Shown here: positions 7,926-11,983 of the stretch, one piece after another
Layout: each line of letters begins with the position of its first letter
Position numbering within the stretch: the first letter of the stretch is position 1
Origin: Thauera sp.
Lineage (GTDB): Bacteria; Pseudomonadota; Gammaproteobacteria; Burkholderiales; Rhodocyclaceae
Direction: 5' to 3'
NCBI GenBank assembly: GCA_023150215.1
Contig: JAKLLJ010000070.1
Location: forward strand, 1-11,983
Length of the DNA: 11,983 nt
Position numbers and translations under genes: made by a program
The notes under the pieces: model-generated
The model's database searches: none
What the model saw: only the letters and a program-made list of their open reading frames with translations
What the model was told of the DNA's origin: nothing

Positions 7926-7971
7926 CGGTGGCCTTATTGCCGTGTGGTGCGCAGACTTGCTCAAGGTCGCC

Positions 7972-7977
7972 AGTATA
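7972..7977 (-). promoter_or_regulatory. candidate -10 element for the ligase-decarboxylase pair
   Basis: The minus strand reads TATACT here, with a predicted transcript start about 40 bases before the ligase ATG. No good -35 hexamer is visible at the normal distance. It overlaps the plus-strand TATAAT of the carrier gene, so the two promoters could compete. Confidence 0.3.
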
Positions 7978-7979
7978 AT
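7974..7979 (+). promoter_or_regulatory. candidate -10 element TATAAT for the carrier protein gene
   Basis: A perfect consensus TATAAT stands alone in GC-rich DNA, followed by GCGCGCG, and predicts a transcript start near 7986, roughly 45 bases before the ATG. The best -35-like hexamer, TTGCTC (7957-7962), is only 11 bases upstream, too close for a normal sigma-70 promoter, so an activator may be needed. Confidence 0.45.
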
Positions 7980-8032
7980 GCGCGCGTTTTTCGGGGCGAC
8001 CCTGCCGGCGTCCTGCACCCCGTGGAGAGATG

Positions 8033-8299
8033 ATGTCCGATCCGATTCAGAAGGAAGTGCTGGTGCTGCTCGACGAGGTGCTCAACCTCGGCGGCCGTGC
8101 GCTCGCTTTTGCCGCCGACACGCCCCTGCTGGGCGAAGTGCCCGAACTCGACTCGATGGCGGTGATCGCCGTCATCCAGGAGATCGAGGAGCGTTTCGGC
8201 ATCGAGGTGCCGGACGACGAGGTCGATGGCAACTCCTTCGCGACCGTGGGCACCGTGGTCGACTTCGTCACCCGCCTGAGCGCACGCCGCGGCGGCTGA
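8033..8299 (+). CDS. acyl carrier protein of the exosortase A-associated ligase module
   Basis: This 88-residue acidic, helical protein has the carrier-protein signature ELDSMAV. Ser41 is the expected site for the 4'-phosphopantetheine arm, on which the acyl or aminoacyl group made by a ligase is held as a thioester. It is followed by the acidic helix QEIEERFGIEVPDDEV (49-64), typical of the ACP family. Two ATG codons lie back to back (8030 and 8033). GGAG at 8024-8027 is five bases from the second but only two from the first, so 8033 is preferred. It diverges from the ligase gene across a 107-base gap. It is unlikely to be the fatty-acid ACP, because no fab gene is next to it and the serine motif is DSM instead of DSL. 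The partner and acyl group are inferred from context. Confidence 0.9.
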   Translation: MSDPIQKEVLVLLDEVLNLGGRALAFAADTPLLGEVPELDSMAVIAVIQEIEERFGIEVPDDEVDGNSFATVGTVVDFVTRLSARRGG

Positions 8300-8322
8300 G
8301 CCGGCGCGCGCTTCAGCCGCTG
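8290..8322. terminator. inverted repeat over both stop codons of convergent genes
   Basis: GCGGCTGA (8292-8299) and TCAGCCGC (8313-8320) form an eight-base perfect stem, extended by one G-U and one C-G pair to 8290/8322, around a 13-base GC-rich loop. The arms contain the stop codon of the carrier gene (8297-8299) and that of the permease gene (8315-8313). A stem in this position could stop transcription from both sides or protect both 3' ends. There is no T-run on either side, so it is not a canonical intrinsic terminator. Confidence 0.45.
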
Positions 8323-10046
8323 AACGGAAACACGAGCGGCACCAGCGCCAGCACCATCACCGAATAGGTGATGCTGACCGGCAGGCCGGCGCGCAGGAAG
8401 TCGCGCATGCGGTAGCGGCCCGCCGAATACACCATCAGGTGGGTCTGGTAGCCGAAGGGGACCAAAAAGCCGGCGCTCGCGCCGTAGGCCACCACCATCA
8501 CGAAAGGCGTGGGGTCCGCCCCGAAGGCGCGCGCGGTGCCGAGCGCGATCGGGAACGCGAGCGCGGCGGCGGCGTTGTTGGTGACCACCTCGGTGAGCAC
8601 CAGGGTGATCAGATACACCCCGGCGAGCGCGGCATACACGCCATGGCCGTCGAACAGCGCCCGCATCCAGCCCGCCATCAGTTCGGCCGCGCCCGAGCGT
8701 TCGACCACGCCGGCAATCGCCAGCGCCGATCCGATCACCACCAGCAGCTCGAACGGAAAGCGCCGCCGCATCTCCCCGAGCGTGAGCAATCCGCTGCCGA
8801 GTAGTGCCGCCAGCAACAGCAGCAGGCCGCCGAACAGCGACAGCACGCCGCAGGCCGCGAGCGCGATCACGAGCGCGAAGCCCGACAGCGCCGCGGTGCT
8901 CTGCTGCGGGCTGAGCTTGGGTCTCACGCCCGAGCCGTTGAGGATGTGGAAGTTGCGGTCGAGGTTGCGGTGCTGGAAGAAGTCCGCTCCCGCTGCCAGC
9001 AGCAGGCTGTCACCGACACGCAGCGGGATGCGGCCGAGCTGGCCGGTGAGGCGCTTGTCGCCGCGGCGGATGCCGACCACCCCGGCATCGAACATGGTGC
9101 GGAAATCCACCTCGCGCAGGGTCTTGTTGGCGAGGTCGGATTCATTCGATAGCACGACCTCGACCAGGTTGGACTTGAGCAGGGCATCGGCGCCGGCGCC
9201 GAACACCTCGAGCCCGGCAAAGCGCTGCAGTGCCTGCACGCGCGCGACCTCGCCGGTAAACACCAGGATGTCGCCGGCGTGCAGCAGCTCGGCCGGGCCG
9301 ACCGGGGAGATCAGCCGATCCGCGCGCTCGATCTCGAGCAGGAACAGGCCTTCGAGCTTGCGCAGGCGGTTGTCCTCGATGCTGCGCCCGATCATCGGCG
9401 AGCCGTCGGCGACGCGGGCCTCGAGGAAATAGGTCGAGCGCGCCTCGCCCTCGCTCGAGGCGTTGGCCGGCAGCAGGCGCGCGCTCAGCGCCATCACCCC
9501 GATGCAGGCCACCGCGACCGGCAGGCCCACCCAGGTGAACTGGAACATGTGCAGCGGCGGCAGGCCGGCATCGACCACGAAGGAGTTGACCACCAGGTTG
9601 GTCGAGGTGCCGACGAGCGTGGTGACCCCGCCCAGGATGGAGGCATACGAGAGCGGTATCAGCAGCTTGGAGGCGGGGTGCCGGCGTTGGCGGGCCACCG
9701 TGCCGAGCAGCGCGCCGACCACCGCGGTGTTGTTCATGAACGCGGAGATCAGGCAGGCGAAGGACGACAGGCGTAGCGTCGCCACGCTGGTGCGGCCCTT
9801 GAGCAGCGCGTCCGAGAGCTGGTCGAGCAGCGGCGAGCGCTCGAGTGCGAGCGACACCAGCAGCAGCAGGATCAGGGTGGCGAGGGCCGGGTTGGAGAAG
9901 CTCGTCAGCAGCGCATCCTGGCTGGCGAGGCCGAGCAGGTGGTAGCCGCCCGCCCAGCTCGCGAACAGGATCGCCGGGCTGAGGCGGCCGTGGATCAGCA
10001 GCGCCAGCAACAGGCCGATCGAGCCGAGGACGAGATGGGCGGTCAT
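8313..10046 (-). CDS. SLC13/DASS-type anion permease with two RCK_C domains
   Basis: This 577-residue inner-membrane transporter has membrane helices at about 1-190 and 385-575, split by a soluble region of about 180 residues. The two membrane halves carry related re-entrant motifs, MNNTAVV (104-110) with GTSTN (146-150), and VTNNAAAALAFP (488-499), as in the divalent-anion:sodium symporter family. The soluble middle contains two TrkA-C/RCK_C-like units (about 205-285 and 290-370), each ending in a PxxLxxGDxLxxxG-type pattern (LLHAGDILVFTG, PLRVGDSLLLAAG); these commonly bind small ligands. The gene starts 13 bases after the cysQ stop on the same strand, without a clear Shine-Dalgarno sequence, so it is probably co-transcribed and perhaps coupled. 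With cysQ and cysD adjacent, sulfate or a related oxyanion is the most likely substrate, but that rests on context. Confidence 0.87.
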   Translation of the reverse strand: MTAHLVLGSIGLLLALLIHGRLSPAILFASWAGGYHLLGLASQDALLTSFSNPALATLILLLLVSLALERSPLLDQLSDALLKGRTSVATLRLSSFACLISAFMNNTAVVGALLGTVARQRRHPASKLLIPLSYASILGGVTTLVGTSTNLVVNSFVVDAGLPPLHMFQFTWVGLPVAVACIGVMALSARLLPANASSEGEARSTYFLEARVADGSPMIGRSIEDNRLRKLEGLFLLEIERADRLISPVGPAELLHAGDILVFTGEVARVQALQRFAGLEVFGAGADALLKSNLVEVVLSNESDLANKTLREVDFRTMFDAGVVGIRRGDKRLTGQLGRIPLRVGDSLLLAAGADFFQHRNLDRNFHILNGSGVRPKLSPQQSTAALSGFALVIALAACGVLSLFGGLLLLLAALLGSGLLTLGEMRRRFPFELLVVIGSALAIAGVVERSGAAELMAGWMRALFDGHGVYAALAGVYLITLVLTEVVTNNAAAALAFPIALGTARAFGADPTPFVMVVAYGASAGFLVPFGYQTHLMVYSAGRYRMRDFLRAGLPVSITYSVMVLALVPLVFPFSG

Positions 10047-10059
10047 CGCAGCGCGGGGC

Positions 10060-10830
<771 letters not shown>

Positions 10831-11090
10831 GGCGGCGTTCCGGTTGCGTGCGATGACGGGCGCGAGTTTACCCTGTAGTGGAAAGTTCGCGGCTGCCGCC
10901 GCTCCTGCGTGGCCTCGGCCGTGGCTGCTCCAGGCAGGTGCGGCGGCGGCCGCGAGCCCTTGCCCGAGGCGCTTGCCCGTGCGTAATCGGCAGGGCTGCG
11001 GAATAATGCCAGCCGCGCGGCAGAATGCCTGGCCGCGGCCGATCGCTTCGCGCGATCATCCACCACCGTCCCCGTCCGCCCTTGCTACCC
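10831..11090. promoter_or_regulatory. divergent cysQ-cysD regulatory region
   Basis: This 260-base gap must hold start signals for both directions. On the minus strand TAAACT (10870-10865) is a candidate -10 for cysQ, without a good -35. On the plus strand AATAAT (11002-11007) is the best -10-like element for cysD, and TTGCCC (10973-10978) lies 23 bases before it, too far for a standard pair. CTTGCCCG occurs twice (10959-10966 and 10972-10979). GGCCGCGGCC (11031-11040) is a perfect palindrome directly followed by a small hairpin. No CysB-type site or riboswitch is recognisable to me. Confidence 0.4.
11041..11057 (+). repeat. small hairpin in the probable cysD leader
   Basis: GATCGC (11041-11046) and GCGATC (11052-11057) pair perfectly around the loop TTCGC. 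It lies 33 bases before the cysD ATG and would be in the mRNA leader if transcription starts near 11014. The stem is only six base pairs and may have no function. Confidence 0.25.
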
Positions 11091-11983
11091 ATGTCCAGTC
11101 CACAAACGACCAGTCTGACCCATCTGCAGCGCCTCGAAGCCGAGAGTATCCACATCATGCGTGAGGTGGTGGCAGAGGCCGACAATCCGGTGATGCTCTA
11201 TTCGATCGGCAAGGACAGCGCGGTGATGCTGCACCTGGCGATGAAGGCCTTTTATCCGGCGGTGCCGCCCTTTCCGCTGCTGCACGTCGACACGCGCTGG
11301 AAGTTCCGCGAGATGTACACGTTTCGCGACCGCATGGCGGGCGAGACCGGGATGCAGCTCCTGGTGCACATCAATCCCGAAGGTGTCGAGAAAGACATCA
11401 ACCCCTTCACCCACGGCTCGGCGATCCACACCGACATCATGAAGACCGAGGGCCTCAAGCAGGCGCTCGACCAGCACGGCTTCGACGTCGCCTTCGGCGG
11501 GGCGCGCCGCGACGAGGAAAAGTCTCGCGCCAAGGAGCGCGTGTTCTCGTTTCGCACCGCGCAGCACCGCTGGGACCCGAAGAGCCAGCGCCCCGAGCTG
11601 TGGAAGCTCTACAACGCCAGGAAGCACAAGGGCGAGTCGATCCGCGTGTTCCCCCTGTCGAACTGGACCGAGCTCGACATCTGGCAGTACATCTACCTCG
11701 AGAACATCCCCATCGTGCCGCTCTACTACGCCGCGGTGCGCCCGGTGGTCGAGCGCGACGGCACGCTGATCATGGTCGACGACGAGCGTATGCCGCTGCG
11801 CCCGGGCGAGGTGCCGATGATGAAGAAGGTGCGCTTCCGCACTCTGGGCTGCTATCCGCTCACCGGCGCGATCGAGTCCGAGGCCGACACCCTGCCGGCG
11901 ATCATCCAGGAGATGCTGCTGGCCAGGACCTCGGAGCGCCAGGGGCGGGTGATCGACCACGACTCGGCCGCCTCGATGGAAAA
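11091..11983 (+). CDS. cysD: sulfate adenylyltransferase small subunit CysD, 3' end cut by window edge
   Basis: CysD catalyses the formation of adenosine 5'-phosphosulfate from ATP and sulfate, together with the GTPase subunit CysN. The visible 297 residues align by eye along nearly the whole length of the family (about 302 in E. coli), so only the last few codons are missing. Landmarks are the pyrophosphatase loop YSIGKDSAVMLHLA (37-50), HVDTRWKFREM (65-75), HTDIMKTEGLKQAL (113-126), FGGARRDEEKSRAKER (135-150), RVFPLSNWTELDIWQYI (185-201) and the C-terminal TSERQGRVID (280-289). The ATG at 11091 gives the family's usual N-terminus (LTHLQRLEAESIH) although no Shine-Dalgarno sequence is visible. 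Residue 69 is Arg where E. coli has Gly, a position I believe is variable. cysN is expected just beyond the right edge. Confidence 0.96.
   Translation, partial: MSSPQTTSLTHLQRLEAESIHIMREVVAEADNPVMLYSIGKDSAVMLHLAMKAFYPAVPPFPLLHVDTRWKFREMYTFRDRMAGETGMQLLVHINPEGVEKDINPFTHGSAIHTDIMKTEGLKQALDQHGFDVAFGGARRDEEKSRAKERVFSFRTAQHRWDPKSQRPELWKLYNARKHKGESIRVFPLSNWTELDIWQYIYLENIPIVPLYYAAVRPVVERDGTLIMVDDERMPLRPGEVPMMKKVRFRTLGCYPLTGAIESEADTLPAIIQEMLLARTSERQGRVIDHDSAASME

Noticed and set aside
7945..7961. Sigma-54-like site TGGTGCG-N5-TTGCT upstream of the carrier gene
   Set aside because: Such promoters would make sense for this type of exopolysaccharide locus, but the GG-to-GC spacing is one base too long and sigma-54 is strict about it.
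7926..8018. 31-residue N-terminal extension of the ligase from a GTG at 8018
   Set aside because: It runs through the TATAAT region and shows no family resemblance. ATG 7925 has a suitable ribosome site six bases upstream.
10959..10979. Direct repeat CTTGCCCG spaced by 13 bases in the cysQ-cysD gap
   Set aside because: Two eight-base GC-rich copies are plausible by chance here, and they match no regulator site I know.
11085..11960. Minus-strand open frame of 291 codons opposite cysD
   Set aside because: The plus strand encodes an unmistakable CysD; the antisense product is a low-complexity shadow.

Overview
The window is GC-rich, densely packed bacterial DNA. The third-position G/C bias, the protein families and the gene order suggest a betaproteobacterium of the Rhodocyclales (Thauera/Azoarcus/Zoogloea type). 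That placement is inferred from general resemblance; no database search was run. It holds eight well-supported protein genes (two cut by the window edges), one doubtful small ORF, and no RNA gene, insertion sequence or CRISPR array that I can see.

Left part (1-4545, all minus strand) is an exopolysaccharide region. It contains the N-terminal half of a Wzx-type flippase (running off the left edge). Upstream of it is a very large membrane protein with three tandem VanZ-like membrane repeats fused to a heparinase II/III-like polysaccharide lyase domain. The gap between them (652-924) may hold a 40-codon ORF overlapping the flippase start. A small exported protein of unknown function (4656-5072, plus) diverges from the fusion gene.

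Middle part (5086-8299) is the accessory set typical of genomes with exosortase A (PEP-CTERM sorting plus exopolysaccharide). An AMP-forming acyl-CoA ligase-like enzyme and a pyridoxal-phosphate decarboxylase are translationally coupled by an ATGA overlap on the minus strand. A stand-alone acyl carrier protein diverges from them on the plus strand. A carrier with an adenylating enzyme and an amino-acid decarboxylase-like enzyme looks like a small-molecule activation and loading module. Its substrate is unknown, and no exosortase or PEP-CTERM substrate lies in the window.

Right part (8313-11983) is sulfur metabolism. A cysQ phosphatase and an SLC13-type permease with two RCK_C domains form a minus-strand pair. 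Divergent from them is cysD, the small subunit of ATP sulfurylase, which lacks only its last few codons at the right edge. PAPS-pathway genes and a probable sulfate-type permease together point to sulfate uptake and activation. An inverted repeat covering both stop codons separates the middle and right blocks.
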